A stretch of 64,000 nt of DNA from Pholis gunnellus (lineage: Eukaryota; Chordata; Actinopteri; Perciformes; Pholidae), in NCBI GenBank assembly GCA_910591455.2, contig OU342816.1, positions 6,053,576-6,117,575 on the forward strand, read 5' to 3'. Below the pieces are notes generated by a model that did not search any database, was not told the origin of the DNA, and saw nothing but the letters and a program-made list of their open reading frames with translations. The position numbers and the translations under genes were made by a program. The stretch's first letter is position 1. Each line of letters starts with the position of its first letter. This document shows, one piece after another, positions 24,346-37,700 of the stretch.

Positions 24346-27300
24346 CTATGGCAAGTCCAGCATGTTATTTTCCTCAAGGGCCTTCTGCGTCCTGTCATAA
24401 ACCTCCCCGATGGCCCGAACCACTCTGTTCAGCACCGTGTTCAGCTCCTCCTGGTTCTGCACACACACCAGCCTGAAGAAGAAACCGCGCTCTGGCATGG
24501 CAATGAAGGCCAGCTCGGCGGCCCTGCGGACGAACCAGGTGTGGTGGTTGGCGAGGGTGCTCTGGTAGGCCTCTCTGCACAGCTCCGAGGGGCTCCTCAG
24601 CCGGCCGGCCGCCGGCGTCTCAGCCAGCTTCTCCAGGAAGAGCTTCAGCCAAAGCAGAGCGCGATGCAGACGCAGAAGAGTCCTGCATCCAGAGTCCGTC
24701 TGGTGGTGGAAGTCCACCAGTCCTCGGTTCAGCTCCACCCAGATCATGGAGCGCACAGAGTGATAAGCGCCGGCGCGCTGTGAGGCCTCCTTATCGTTCT
24801 TTGTCCCAGCCTCTCCGCTCACACTGTTTATTGAGTGTATATCTGGGCCCATCTCTGCTTCAGGGTTCCCTTCTGACAACAGGGCCAGTTGACGGATTAT
24901 GGAAGTCTTGCTTTCAATCTCTTTAGATATCAGTCCCACCATGGGGCCCAGCGCCTCCATAAACCTGGAGGAGTAAACCCAGAACAAGATGAATCATCTT
25001 ACAGAGTCCAGCATGCCATAAACCGTGAATTGCTTCTTTCTTGCTATAGTGGCTGTAAATGAATCTACCGCTCCTGCTTTATCTGATGAGTTTACCTCAC
25101 AAGCTCGTCCCAGCTGGACAGATATGGCTGCATTAGCACGTCCGAGGTGTAGGCCGGTGCAGCCAGCAGGTGGGAGTGCAGGAGTGACACCTGGAAGGTC
25201 TGACCGGGGCACCCCTCGATGACCTGGGGGCCCTCAGCCCCGTCTGCCTCACTGCTGTTGTACAGCTGGTGAAGCTGACAGTTGGGGGGGGGAAGGGCGG
25301 TATGCGAGTGTGGGGCCGATTGACGAGGGACAAAGAAAGGGAGAAAGCGGAAGTGATTCACTGCATTCAAATTAGCCATCTGCTTTACAAAATCAGCCTC
25401 GTGGAAGAAATGTAGCAAGTGAGGAAATGCTTTATAATCTGTGTGTGGTCTCACCGTGTTCACCTGATTATATCCTTTCAAACAAGAATCCCAGTGGTAA
25501 TCCAAACCTCCCTCTGCAGTGAGACATTATAAAGAGAAACTGTTAGTGTTTCATTCCAGAGACGTTTTTTTGTCTGATAATACTGCAACTCTGTTTCCAA
25601 CACAAGGACATTGTACGTTGCATTTAACACGTCAAAATTAAATATTTATTAGTATGCATTTCCATGTTTAATTATACAGAATTAAACCTGCAATAACAGA
25701 TTTGTGGTTGTGTTCACAATGTTGACAAATCCTTTTACTGTAATATAGATAACTTATGTAGGCATCCAGCAGTTACAGAGTAACATTATTAAATCATTTG
25801 GAGTCATGTTTCAGGTCACCTGATGAATGTAAGTCTAACATTTACTCTTTTTTTTTTAGCTCTGTTTTATGTCTCAGACTCCCGAGGGAAAATATCTGCA
25901 GCTCTTTAGCTGCTAAATGCTCCAATATGTTCACCAACTACAGTGTGACCTTGTCTGTGTGGTGTACAGAGGGTTTTTAGAGCTTTTTCCCTTACAACCA
26001 TTGCGTGCCACGGCTAAAAATAAAACCCGTTATAGGAGCAAAACAATGAGCTGAAACTCGCTATAAAGCTCCTTAAAGCTGAGATGAGCTGCAGATTCAG
26101 CTACTAAGTATTTTTAGGTTCATTACAACGAGTGACCCCTTTTTTATATTGTCAGATTCTCATTAGTTTTATGTTGTAAAAAATGAAATTTAAAAAATTG
26201 ATTATAGCTACTTTGAATAAGTAAGTATATAGTCTTATTAAAAAAGTCTTGATTAATTCCACTTGAAGGAAAAAAAAAAGGGAAATGCATTTTAGATATA
26301 AATATGTAAGTAGATACCCCTCTAGTGAATTTAGAATTTTTTACATATCTTATGACCGTGATGCTAACTTCAGTGGTTGTCCTACAGATAAAACTTTAGA
26401 CTATCTGATAGACTATCTAGCTATCTAGTTAACCGCGTACCTGTGCACACTCATGGCTCTTCACCGGATCATTTTTTAAATATCTTACTCTTTCTGGTTT
26501 CTCTACTGTTACCTACCCAAGTGTTTAAGATCATACAGCACAAAGACAAGTAGATAGACGGATAGAAAAACAAGGCAGAAAATAACATTCTTTCAACAGC
26601 AGGCCGTGATGTTGAGTTTTAATCCCCTTGAGCTCATTCCAGCCTGTGACAAAGATTTCAATTGTTACAAAACCCTGACTTCCTCAGCACACATCATGTG
26701 CACAAGACAAGTTGCTGGTATCAATTTTGGACCGCATTAAAAATCTCTAATAACATGCCTCCGTTGACCCATGCATGAACCGTTAGTGTACTGTGGCAAT
26801 ACTATATAGGAATAGATAAGTTGCAGTTATAAAAATAACTGACATGAAAAGCCCCTTTACACTGATATACCAGAGGTCTATATCTTGGTATATTGAATTC
26901 AGCTTACTGAGGTCAAACTAATCCACACTTTGATTTGGGACCTCCTGTCGGGAGGCCTCTGCAGGTCTCCAGACCACACAGGCAAGGAACAGGTGTATCC
27001 GACCACCTTGCAACCAAAAGCCTTCAAATCTGCCAGTGCTCCTCTACATGAGTCATTAAACATCAGCCTCCAAACTGACCCTGGAAGAATTTCATGAACA
27101 ATGGGCTTCCTGTCAGATAACTTGGCCAGTGAGCCTCAATGAGCTACCGAACTCTCTCAGTTCAAATTCAACACCGAGCCCGTCTTATAAACATGCATTT
27201 CTAACTTGTGTGTGACCTCCTGTAGACGATGCCAAAAATGTCAACAGGGAAGTTTGCCACCGCACGCTAAGAGCTGTATCTATATTTAAGTTTCCTAACT

Positions 27301-28037
27301 GAGTTACTATGAGGATGCAGAGCTGGCTGCTCATGCTCCCTACTGAACTTTCCTTTCAGCTTAGTATGCACTCTGAAATCTCACTCAAGTCTCTCAAATC
27401 TTTGACTCTAATCCAAGCAACAGAAAAAGATCACATGATCCCATTGTTACACTGCTTACCAGATTTTTGTTCCCATGTGAAAAACTACTGATACTTATCT
27501 TAAAAAGTATAGAATGACAATAATAAAGTACAGTATTTTTTAATATAAGAAAATAAATAAATGTAATGGTTCCTTTTCAATCCAAAAGTCTACATATGTA
27601 CAAATAAAACAAGATACAGTTAAATAATATAAATATATAAATATTAGTCAAATAGTCCAAGATTCCCACAATAAAATACAAAGAGTTTGGAGCTGTTTTG
27701 CATTATAAACCTTTAGATGTCATTATGTCCCAAGAATCTTCATCATGTATAAAAAGTCTTTATTGAGGCACTACTTTATCTGATGTGACTTAAATAGCTC
27801 ATGTAAAAAAAAACAAATAAGTCACTGTATCATTCCACAGCCCAAAAACATGTCAAATCACACGTAGAAATACTTCTGTTATGTTATTAAATTTCTGAGC
27901 ATGAAGAGTGAGCACTAAGCGGTGTGACCATCATGCTTGATTCCGCAGCCACCGCACCATGTGATACATTCCTGACGAGGAGCACATGCATTTCAAACAA
28001 GGGAGGGATTGTATAGATTATTAGCACAAGATAGAAA

Positions 28038-28078
<41 letters not shown>

Positions 28079-28159
28079 GAAATACTCACGGATCCACAGG
28101 GAGCCGAAGAACAGCAGCAGGACTACGATAGCAGCAGCAGCCTTGCTCTTAACACCCAT
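24346..28159 (-). CDS. gltpd2: Glycolipid transfer protein domain-containing protein 2-like
   Basis: Minus-strand exons, 5' to 3': 28159-28090, 25513-25455, 25274-25096, 24964-24346 (stop 24348-24346). All junctions are in phase and the product is 308 residues (human about 291). The N-terminus is a hydrophobic anchor or signal (about residues 6-22, AAAAIVVLLLFFGSLWI). The GLTP fold occupies roughly residue 80 to the end. It keeps the ceramide-1-phosphate-transfer-protein headgroup set: Asp99 and Arg103 (SSWDELVR), Arg197 and Arg201 (GCRTLLRLHR) and His244 (NHHTWFVRR). The C-terminus is LDLP. From these residues I infer binding of a phosphorylated sphingolipid rather than a sugar-headed one. 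The membrane anchor and the chrne/pld2 neighbourhood favour gltpd2 over cptp. The 180-nt intron 25275-25454 is stop-free and in frame, so retention would add 60 residues. Confidence 0.85.
28039..28074. repeat. CA/GT microsatellite beside the gltpd2 exon 1 donor
   Basis: About 18 CA units on the plus strand. Read in the gltpd2 sense this is a GT run starting about 15 nt downstream of the exon 1 GTGAGT donor. Confidence 0.95.
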
Positions 28160-31100
28160 ACTGAAGTCCAGTTTGGGGTATGCCGGTCCCTTTCGGTTCC
28201 TTCTCTTTGTCCCTATATTTTAACTCCTCCGTGTCTCACAAGGGTCCTTGTCCCCTTGCACTGGCTGTCACCACAATTACTCCTTGCTGGACCCCTGACT
28301 CTGACCCCCACCTCCCCCCTCCCCCCTTCCCCCGTCCTCGCGAATCTTTCATACTCCTCCCCAAAACCTTAAATCAAAAGTTCTCTCACCCATTGAACCT
28401 CACAGAGGTAATGTTTAACTCTATTTTACGGCAGCTGTTCTCCCCCCGCCGCACTGTTACAACTCAGCCTGCTGCCGCTCTTTCAGTTTTTTGGTTTTCC
28501 TTTGGCTTTCTTTTGATTCACGTCTTTCCTCTTTCCTGTCTTTGTTTCTGACTGATTTTCAAGCTGCCTGTCTCTTGGGGTGTTGCTCAATCTGAGAGTC
28601 CAGAGATCAGCCGCTGGCTGATAATGCAGAGCCAACGCAGCTTGTCCGCCAGTAACCCCCTTCCTCCAGATTCATCTTCTATATAAGCGCTATATTCCTG
28701 GTCAGTTAGAGTAAACACTTGCTCCCTCTCCTCCCCTCCCACCACTACCACCCTCCCTCCTCCCTCTCCTTCTCTCTCTCTCTCTCTCTCGCTCTATAAC
28801 TCATTCACACACACCATTAGCAGCACCTCGACAACTACCACACACAACAGTGCTGACACACATTTCAGTTGGTTTAAATGGGAGTATAACATGAAACATA
28901 TGAGTATCTCAGGACACTCTCAATGTATACAAATGTATGTTTCCACACGCTTATCTCTTTATTGAAACCTGGATTAAACCTCTGTAATGATCAATTAAAA
29001 AGCAGATTGTGTTATCCCACAATCTGCAATCAGCTGACAAGAGTGATGTGATACCAAATCCACGTTTGTCAATGAATAACAAAGTCTTACCAATCTTATT
29101 CTAGCTGAGACGCCCAAATGAACAAAGATGTCCATTCACGCTAATCTAATAGATATGACAAAGACATCTGCTGTTCCACCAAACATAGTGGGAAACTATT
29201 TCGGAAAGAAAAAGATCTAATTTCCTTTCCCTTGTCACCATATCTTTTACAAAATGTGATTCATATTCTACGTCCTTCTGAATTTCTAAATGCTTATTAT
29301 TTAGAGATTATATCCGATTGTTGGAGTCTAAAGTCCGACACATGTCAGTAAAACTGGAGTGAAGACGTAGTGCATAAAGGGTGTTCCCATGATTATCACC
29401 TCTGATAGTGATAATCATGGGAAACCCACTGATTGGTCGCTATCACTGGGTTTGCTGTCTCTGCTGCGGGGGAAGATGAACAATGATTAAACTCCACACT
29501 CAAGCCAAACCACATGTGTGCTCCTGAAGAGGGACTTAACAATGGTATTTTGCAGCGGAGGAGCGGGAAAATGGTGAAAGCCGGGGCATTAATTACTTGG
29601 CTGGGAGGGGCTGGTCATGGGGCTTTTACTATGTGCAACCAATGAATGATCCCATTTTTAATGGGCAACAACTGACAAGGGAAGACTGTGAATCCCTGTG
29701 AAAACATGTGATAATCTCACTATGATAATATTCATTTTAAAATAGATATAGTCCTTCAAAAATGTATGTTTGGTTAAAAAAAAAAAAAGAAGCAGAAAGC
29801 TGTCTATGCTTGACAAGGTGCACAGGTGCAAAGTACTTAGTAGACTAAGCACATGGAACACATGACACCACGCTGTTCGACTTAATTTATGTATGCGGGT
29901 TCAGTGGAGCAGGAAAGAGGTATTTAGTCTCTGTCGGATAAAATCACACCGGATTCTCCATCAGCTTCTTTTTTTTCCTAGGCTTCATCATTTTTTGTTT
30001 AAATTTAAGTAGAGCACATATATCCAGAGCTGGATGATTGAACATAATGGTAACAGTGCAGACGTTCAAAATGTAATGTGGGAAAAAAAAAAGCATGATT
30101 GTTACTGATTGTTGTGGATGTGACCTTGTGGATGCGACTTCCATTGGCAACAAGCTTTAAACATTTTATGTAAATCCCTGAACAGAGGATTACATCGTCA
30201 GAGTGAATGATTCATTGATGCACAGCAGGCACTGGCGATTTAAAAAATGTTGTCATTGTATATTCAAATTACAGCTCTTGGTCCAACCGCATTTACGTAC
30301 AATGTTTGTGACCCACATGCTTCACTGGATGTAACTATATTTATAGCACTTGTTGTAAAAAAAAAACAGCATATCTGCCTGACATTTAGCACAGGGAGGC
30401 CTCCTTGTCAGTTGTTTTAAGGAACTGCCAAATATCATTGGTTGGAGTTGAGAGAAATTCTTGGCTTCAGCTGCACAGAGTAAGAAGAGTAAACACTGGA
30501 CTTCACCCAGACTGGGTGTAGTGGGAAAATGTGACCTAAACCGTATGCTGACAGGCTCCTTTATCTTAAAATGTCAAAAAAGCAAAATTTTTGCCCCTCT
30601 TATCTTATAATTTACCCATGTTTGGCTGAATCTAATCTTTTGCTCTGCTCTGTGAGCGGACAGATCCACCCATTCATCCGTCTCTGAGCTCTAAACTGAA
30701 CTGAACTGAGTGTGAGACATATAATCTGCCTTCTGGAGGCTCCAGTTACCTTAAAGAAGCTCATCTCTGTTTCCCCAACTGTATATTTAGAAGTACATCA
30801 CATACTGTGCAACTCACATGGCACATTCCAAAAAATCAAGTCTGTTGCCCTTGTCCCTGCAGAGTGTCACTACTTCTATTACTCACAGTACTAATTATAA
30901 GAGCAAATTTAGTCCCTGGATTTGAAATGAGCGATACGTCACGGTTGTCCGTCTGGTTTGTTCTTTTTGGAGTTACCTTTGTAGCAAGATCACTTCTGTT
31001 GCAAAAAAAGTTCTCCTGCTTATCTTAAAGCAGTTCCAAGTCTCTGTCTCCGAGGAGTTTTATGAGCATTGTCCGCCTCACTCTGTCACTCCTGGAGTCC

Positions 31101-31540
31101 TGCTGTTGAAGGGCTCTGCGGTATGTATTAATACTCCAGACACATAGCAGGGAGAGAGCAGGCCCCGCACACCTCGCTGCACCCAAGGGTGTACGTATCT
31201 CCATGTTGTTTTTGTTGTTGTTGTTTTCTTTGCTCCGTCTGACACACAGATCCCACGCATTCTATTAAGACAACAGTTACACACAAATGCAGGACAAATA
31301 CGCAAAGTCAGCATTACTATGAAAACGCGTCATTGGGGATTTTCCCATCGAAGGAAACGATCAATCCTACAATCTATGACACGTATCAAACTAGAAATAT
31401 TATAATCCAAAACAATGTATAGGACTATTGCAGGGATATTGGACATCCATCATATTGGAGTTAAACAGCATACAATCTAACTGTTGCCTACATTTTGTCA
31501 TAGAAATGCTTTAAATATCTGGCATCGCCTCAGACAGTTG
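28160..31540. promoter_or_regulatory. Bidirectional upstream region of gltpd2 and chrne
   Basis: The two genes are head to head with about 3.6 kb between start codons. The gltpd2 side (28160-28800) is pyrimidine-rich on the plus strand with a CT repeat at about 28766-28790. A strong hairpin lies at 29384-29423. I see no coding exon between the genes. Confidence 0.45.
29384..29423. repeat. Perfect 16-bp hairpin
   Basis: TTCCCATGATTATCAC (29384-29399) is followed by an 8-nt loop and its exact reverse complement (29408-29423). It lies in the gltpd2/chrne intergenic region. Confidence 0.93.
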
Positions 31541-31544
31541 TTGT

Positions 31545-31740
31545 CTAATGATCGTGATGATGATTATTGTGGGTGACCGCAGTGTGACTTGAAGTCCTGG
31601 TTTAGTTCTCCCCAGCTGCTGTGAAATCTGAGCCATGGATAGCAACAGCCGGGGTGGGCGACAGTCTTTACTCTCTCTCTCTCTCTCAAGCTTAATATTT
31701 AGATTGAGTGCAGTGCCGTGCAGTGGAGTGGTGTTGGGAC
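31545..31740 (+). promoter_or_regulatory. chrne promoter/5'UTR (copy A)
   Basis: Immediately upstream of the chrne ATG. An E-box CAGCTG at 31613-31618 lies in CCCAGCTGCTGTG about 125 bp before the start codon, as expected for a myogenic-factor-driven muscle receptor gene. A CT repeat follows at about 31671-31687. The block 31545-31640 is repeated in diverged form at 34265-34360. Confidence 0.6.
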
Positions 31741-34700
31741 ATGATGGCAGCACGCAGGTTGTGGATATGTTTTGGACTCGTAGCTGTTCTCGGGACTTTA
31801 ATGGTTCAGGGTAAGTGGCTTAGTGTAAAACTTCTGGCACATCGACTGGCTGGCTTCCTTTTTAGCACAAAAGGCCTGATGATCGGCAGATTATCAGCGT
31901 TTAAAGAGACAACCAGCTCTAAAACTCTTACTACATTGATTGGCATGCTAGAGAAAACTTACTTTAGATCCTCGGGAAAAGTTGTTAAAACTTCAACACA
32001 TACTCTTGTAAATCATTGAATTTGTGTAGATTATACACATTTTTGACTATTTTGTAATTTTCCTTCTGTTGATCTGCAAGCATACATACATACATTTTGT
32101 TGACATCCGTGCACGACACCATGCACTTAATTTGTAGACTTGCATGACTTTGTAACACATGTAGCATACAGGGCAAACCGGACATAAAACATGTTTGGGT
32201 TTTTATCTCTTCTCGCATACAGTAAGTGCGCTGTTTACAGGAATCCTCTGTTCCATAACCTGTCCCATGATTAAGTATTTCTTTGAGCAAAGTCAATGCA
32301 GTTTATAGGATGAGCACAAAAAAAGTATTGAGTAAGGCAGAGCGTCGTCTGTGCTTTGTCCTGAGAGCAGCAGTACCGGAGTGTGTAAAGCTGTTCTGAT
32401 GACGTTCTGCAACAGGAAGGTACCGAAGGCTGTAGTGGAAGCAGAAGTGAGAGCCTCGGTGTGATGGAAGTTTGAAAACATACGATTCTACAAATCCATT
32501 TGGCCACTCGGGAGGGAAGAGGTGTGACATGTTGCTCTCGACAGCTGTAGACAAATCTCCTGTCCGTCTTCTTGGCAGAGGTCACCGGAGTGGTTTAAAC
32601 ATTCCTCAGTGACGAGGCGCCGGCATGGACGAGACAGACCCCGAAATGTAGACTTCTGGAAAGCATTCATTAGGATGCTGGAAATAGGACTGAGGACGTC
32701 CAAGAGGAACAATGCAGACGAGTGATGACCACACAGTGATGTGTAGTGGATTGGAAAGCATCTGACTGCTAACAGGCCTTACTGCAAGATGGACAAACTC
32801 TTTCTTCTTCTTGCTCGATGAAATTGCATTCTCTTTGCTACTTTTGTTCAAAATGGTTGCATGAATGGTGTGCATTGGACAACACGGTCAACTAGGGTGA
32901 GCTTGGTTTGCCTTTACCCTAGTCAAACAGTGATGTAAGTTGTAATGTTTACCTGGTGCCCATGTTGTCCTGACCTGCTGTGTGACCGGCTCTCTGGTCA
33001 CCTTAAAGGGTCTGCTCAGGTGAAGCACATATATTTTCTCACTCACAGCTCGTGCTATCTAGCGATTTCATCTGCCAACGTTACGAGACATCCGATCCAT
33101 TTGACCATTTTGATCAGCACTGCATCCCCTCAGTGGTCACCTGCAGGCTCTGTCGCTTTCCCATCATCCCATTTTCTTGGGTTTTTGGTTTGGTGCCTGA
33201 AATATGGTTTGTGGTTAACACAAGCTCAAGAGAGTTTAACGCTTTGTTCTACGATATGAAATCTGACGGAAGATCCCCCTCGTCAATTTTGAAGCTTTTA
33301 AGTGTTTTAAAAAAGGCGGTTGCAACCAAGTTGCTAAATAACACATCATCACACCAACTCGTCCACTTTCACTGGCTCGTTGTCTATACTCGCGCTCATG
33401 CAACTAATTTGAACTTTTTGCTTCTGCCGATTGCATTCACGCTTCAGGAATCACAAAAGTGGTGTTTCCTTTGTGAAGATCATCCTGCTAAACAAAATGT
33501 GTCATTATCATAAACGGGTTTTTTTTGCCACAGAGCTTATTTTCTGCAATAATCCCAAATCTAAAGTAAAAAATCCCCCTTTTTTTTGAGGTAACCATTG
33601 CAAAGCTAACTTCCGGGGCTGGCCTTCAAAAATACGCCATCCCTGATCCGTGTGAGTTGAGTAAGACATCATTGTATGTTTCGCACTCTACCATTGTAGA
33701 GTGCATCCCTGTTTCCTAAAAAAATACATTCCCATACAACTATTCTGCATTCAGGCTGTGGTGCTCGTAATATTTTGTTTTGTACTACAATGCCAGCATT
33801 GCTATGGAAATGTGTCTTTGCAGCCGTCGATCATTCCCACTGTTCTGTTATATGCTTATTTTTGTAGATGGGTACAAAAATCATGGAGTGCTATTCTACT
33901 GTATTATTATAGATATATTGTAGCAACACCAGAGCAGATGCAGTAGTAGTAGGCAAGGCGGTCAACTTTCTGTCTACATTTCAAAGACCTAAAGGGATGC
34001 TTCAGTGCTGCTGGATTTTGATGAAATACACAGGAATTACACTTTTTTGTTTACCAATATTTAATCATTAGCAACTGGCAAACCCTTGGAAAGTGAGGTG
34101 TCATCACACCGCCCACTACACAGATTGTCCCCCACGGGAGAGTTACGATTATAGCTCGACGCTATGTGACATGTTTGTGCCTGCTTGGACCGGGCAGACC
34201 TGGGAATGAATCGATCACGGGGGACGACATCTTTACTGCTTCGTAGTATGTGTTGCATCTTTGCTTAATGATGGAATTGATGATTATTGTAGATGACCTG
34301 AGCGTGACTTAAAAGTGTCCTAGTTTCGAGTTTCCCAGCTGCTGTGTAATCTGAGCTACGGATAGTGACAGCTGGGAGGGAAGAGGCAATGTGTCGGAAA
34401 TAACCTCTGCCTTAGTCCCTCTTCAAGTTTATACTGAAATATGGTGTAGCGGAGGAGGAGAGACAGATGGCATTGTTGCCTTTAAGTGCCGTTTTGAGCA
34501 TCTTTATAGTCTGTAGACTCTTCATACACATATCACATGATGTCAAATCGGCTTAAAACGTTTGTGTTAAAACATACAGTATAGGTGCTTCTAAGTACAT
34601 ACAAAAATAACTTATTTTGCATCTGCACTTCCTTTTCTCCACATTATCAAGAGCATTTTTCTTTAATGATCTCAAAAGCGACTATTCAATCAACTGTGGA

Positions 34701-37700
34701 CAAGATTGGAAGGTATTGACAACATTTATGGTGGCAGGGTGTCAGTGTTAATATTTGAGAGTACAGCTATACACATTTAAATAAACGGACCCAAACTTAG
34801 TTTACCTGCCTTTCGGACTGAATACTATTTAAGATGTTTCTCCCCCCCTCCCATCATAAAATATTAATCAGACGTAATTCCATCACACATGTAGGTAAAC
34901 TCACTCCATTTCTCATTTTTGCTTTCATGCAGTGCAGTGCAATGAGGAGTCCCTGCTGATCGGTGACTTGTTCAAAGGCTACAACAAGAATATTCGTCCA
35001 GTGGTTCATCCCGAAGACAAGATTGAGATTATGATCAAGCTGACCCTCACTAACCTCATCTCCCTGGTGAGAGCTCTCTGTTGTCGCATCAAAGCCTGGC
35101 TGCAATTTACACAACTCTTAAGAAAGTAGTTCACCATTAATCCCACAGGACAATAAGCACTTTGGCCAGAGCACAATAATGGCTGTTAGGTCACTGGCGT
35201 GGTAACTTTAGCAGTGTGTGGTCTACATCTACAGCTCAAATATTCACACTGCTTCTTCACTTATACCGCAGAACGAAAAGGAGGAGACTCTTACGAGTAA
35301 TGTGTGGATTGAGATTGTGAGTTTTTCCTCTCTTCATACTTATATGTTTTTGTGTCTTTTGTACAAATCCTGGTCAAACTTTTGGGAGTACGGTTAATTT
35401 TGCCTTGCGGACTCTGTCCTGCTCCCTTATTCAGCCCTCGGCCGTGTCTCGTTTTTAATGTCACTGTTGACCTTTCTCTCAAATGTCATCTACAGCAATG
35501 GCCTGATTATCGCCTTGCCTGGAACAAATCTCACTATTATGACATTGACGTTATTCGTGTTCCGTGCAAGACTGTTTGGCTCCCTGACATTGTCCTGGAG
35601 AACAAGTAAGGCAGTGACATTGTGCATTTTTTCCTCGCCTGCAGTGTCATCATACATAATCTAGTCTGGTGTCATGTGGCTGTTTATGTTCTTTACCCTC
35701 AATCTCTGCAGCATTGATGGCAAGTTCGATGTGGCTTACTACGCCAATGTGTTGATCTACAGCAGTGGTTGGATGTACTGGCTGCCTCCTGCTATCTATC
35801 GCAGCACTTGTGCCATTGAGATCACCTTCTTCCCATTTGATTATCAAAACTGCACGCTAGCATTCAGGTGAGGAACAATGATATCATTCCAATATATAAA
35901 CTATATATAATTGCTGATTTGTTGGTTTGTTTTATTTCATACATGGCACCTGAATGGGTTAAACAAATAGCAAACCCCAATAGAGGGCTACAAACATGCT
36001 CATAGAACTGGAGTTACATCCAGGTAACAACCATTTTCTGTTCTGTTCTATCGTCCCTGCCACGACCCCTAGATCCCAGACGTACAGTGCCAATGAAGTG
36101 GACCTCATCTTGGCTACCGCTGATTCAGGCGAGACTATTGAGTGGGTGGACATTGACCCCGAGGCTTTCACAGGTACAGTACGTCTGCATTCAACACTCT
36201 AATTTTCAAAGCACGCAATTCCTCTCCAGCTTATTCTGTCTTCACCCCTCAGAGAATGGCGAGTGGGCCATCGTCCATCGTCCAGGCAGGAAGATGATCA
36301 ACACACGGTACACCTCAGATGACCTAGAATATCAGGAGATCTTGTTCAATCTGGTCATCCAAAGGAAGCCCCTCTTCTACGTCATCAACATCATCCTGCC
36401 CTGCTCCCTCATCTCCTCGTTGGTGGTGCTAGCCTACTTCCTACCTGCACAAGGTCAGTGAAGCTGTTGTCTAATTCCCTACAGCTGTTAGATTATTATT
36501 GTTTCAGATGAGGCGAAGTGTCATAACGTTGGACTTTGGACATAAAACCAAAATAATTATTCATTCTAGTTACTCTTATTCTGACTAATAAAAAAAAGAG
36601 CAGAATTAAAGGTTATTTTTTTAATTGACTTATAGTATTGACGTGTAGTCAGTAAGTATGTTGTCAGAAAAATTCCGAAGAGAACACTCTTTGCAGATTT
36701 GTTTTCAGTATAATGTTTTATCATTATCCCCGTATAATTAGTTGCTATAATAAAGTGCCTGAGCACAGAGAATGTACTGAGAGTATTGGATCCCAAAGCT
36801 GGTTTTTGTTGTTTTTATTTTTTTTATTTGCTGTGTTCCTCTGTCTCCTGAGTCTCTGTTGTCTCCTCCACAGCCGGGGGACAAAAGTTGACCGTGTCCA
36901 TCTCTGTCTTGCTGGCTCAGACTGTCTTCCTCTTTCTTATTGCCCAGAAGATCCCTGAGACGTCTCTCTCGGTCCCTCTCATCGGCAAGTGAGTCTGTGT
37001 GTGTTCTCTGCTGACCTCTGCTGGGCTTCTTTTGTTTATTTTTTCTTTAATCCATGCAGTTTGAGTTTCCAACACAGATCTTCTCTTTGTTCTCCATCAG
37101 GTACCTGATCTTTGTCATGTCTGTCACTACTCTCATTGCCACTAATCAAATAGTGGTGCTGAACTTCTCCCTGCGTAGCCCCAGCACTCATACCATGTCA
37201 AATACCATCAAACATGTAAGTGTATTCTCTGCAGCAGAATTGAGTCAAATGAGTCTATTGAAGAGTTATTTTGTGTCAACTTCTGTTATCTTCTTTGCCT
37301 CCCGCAGGTGTTCCTGGAAATGGTACCTCGCTTCCTGGGCATGCCCCCACTGGTGGATGACAGTGAGGTGACAACCGAGGTGAACGGAGTGAGGGAGCGG
37401 CGCCGCAGCTCCTTTGGCCTCATGCAGAGAGCAGAGGAATATGTACTGAAACAACCTCGCAGTGAAATGATGTTCGACAAACAAAGAGAGAGGCATGGTC
37501 TCACACGATCCATTGGTAAGATGTCTATTTTCAAACCTATGACCCGTCTCTAAAATCTAACCAGCCATCAACGTTGTGGCATACTATTGTCTGACTCTGG
37601 GTCTCCTTCCCCCCTAGTGGATAATATGGATGTCAGCAGCACAGCCAACCTGTATAAGAGTTTGGCCCAAGCTGCCCCCGAGATCAAGCAATGTGTGGAT

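Noticed and set aside
33052..33513. A 153-codon open frame in chrne intron 1
   Set aside because: No recognisable domain and no splice links to chrne exons. The composition is that of noncoding DNA, and length alone is not enough.
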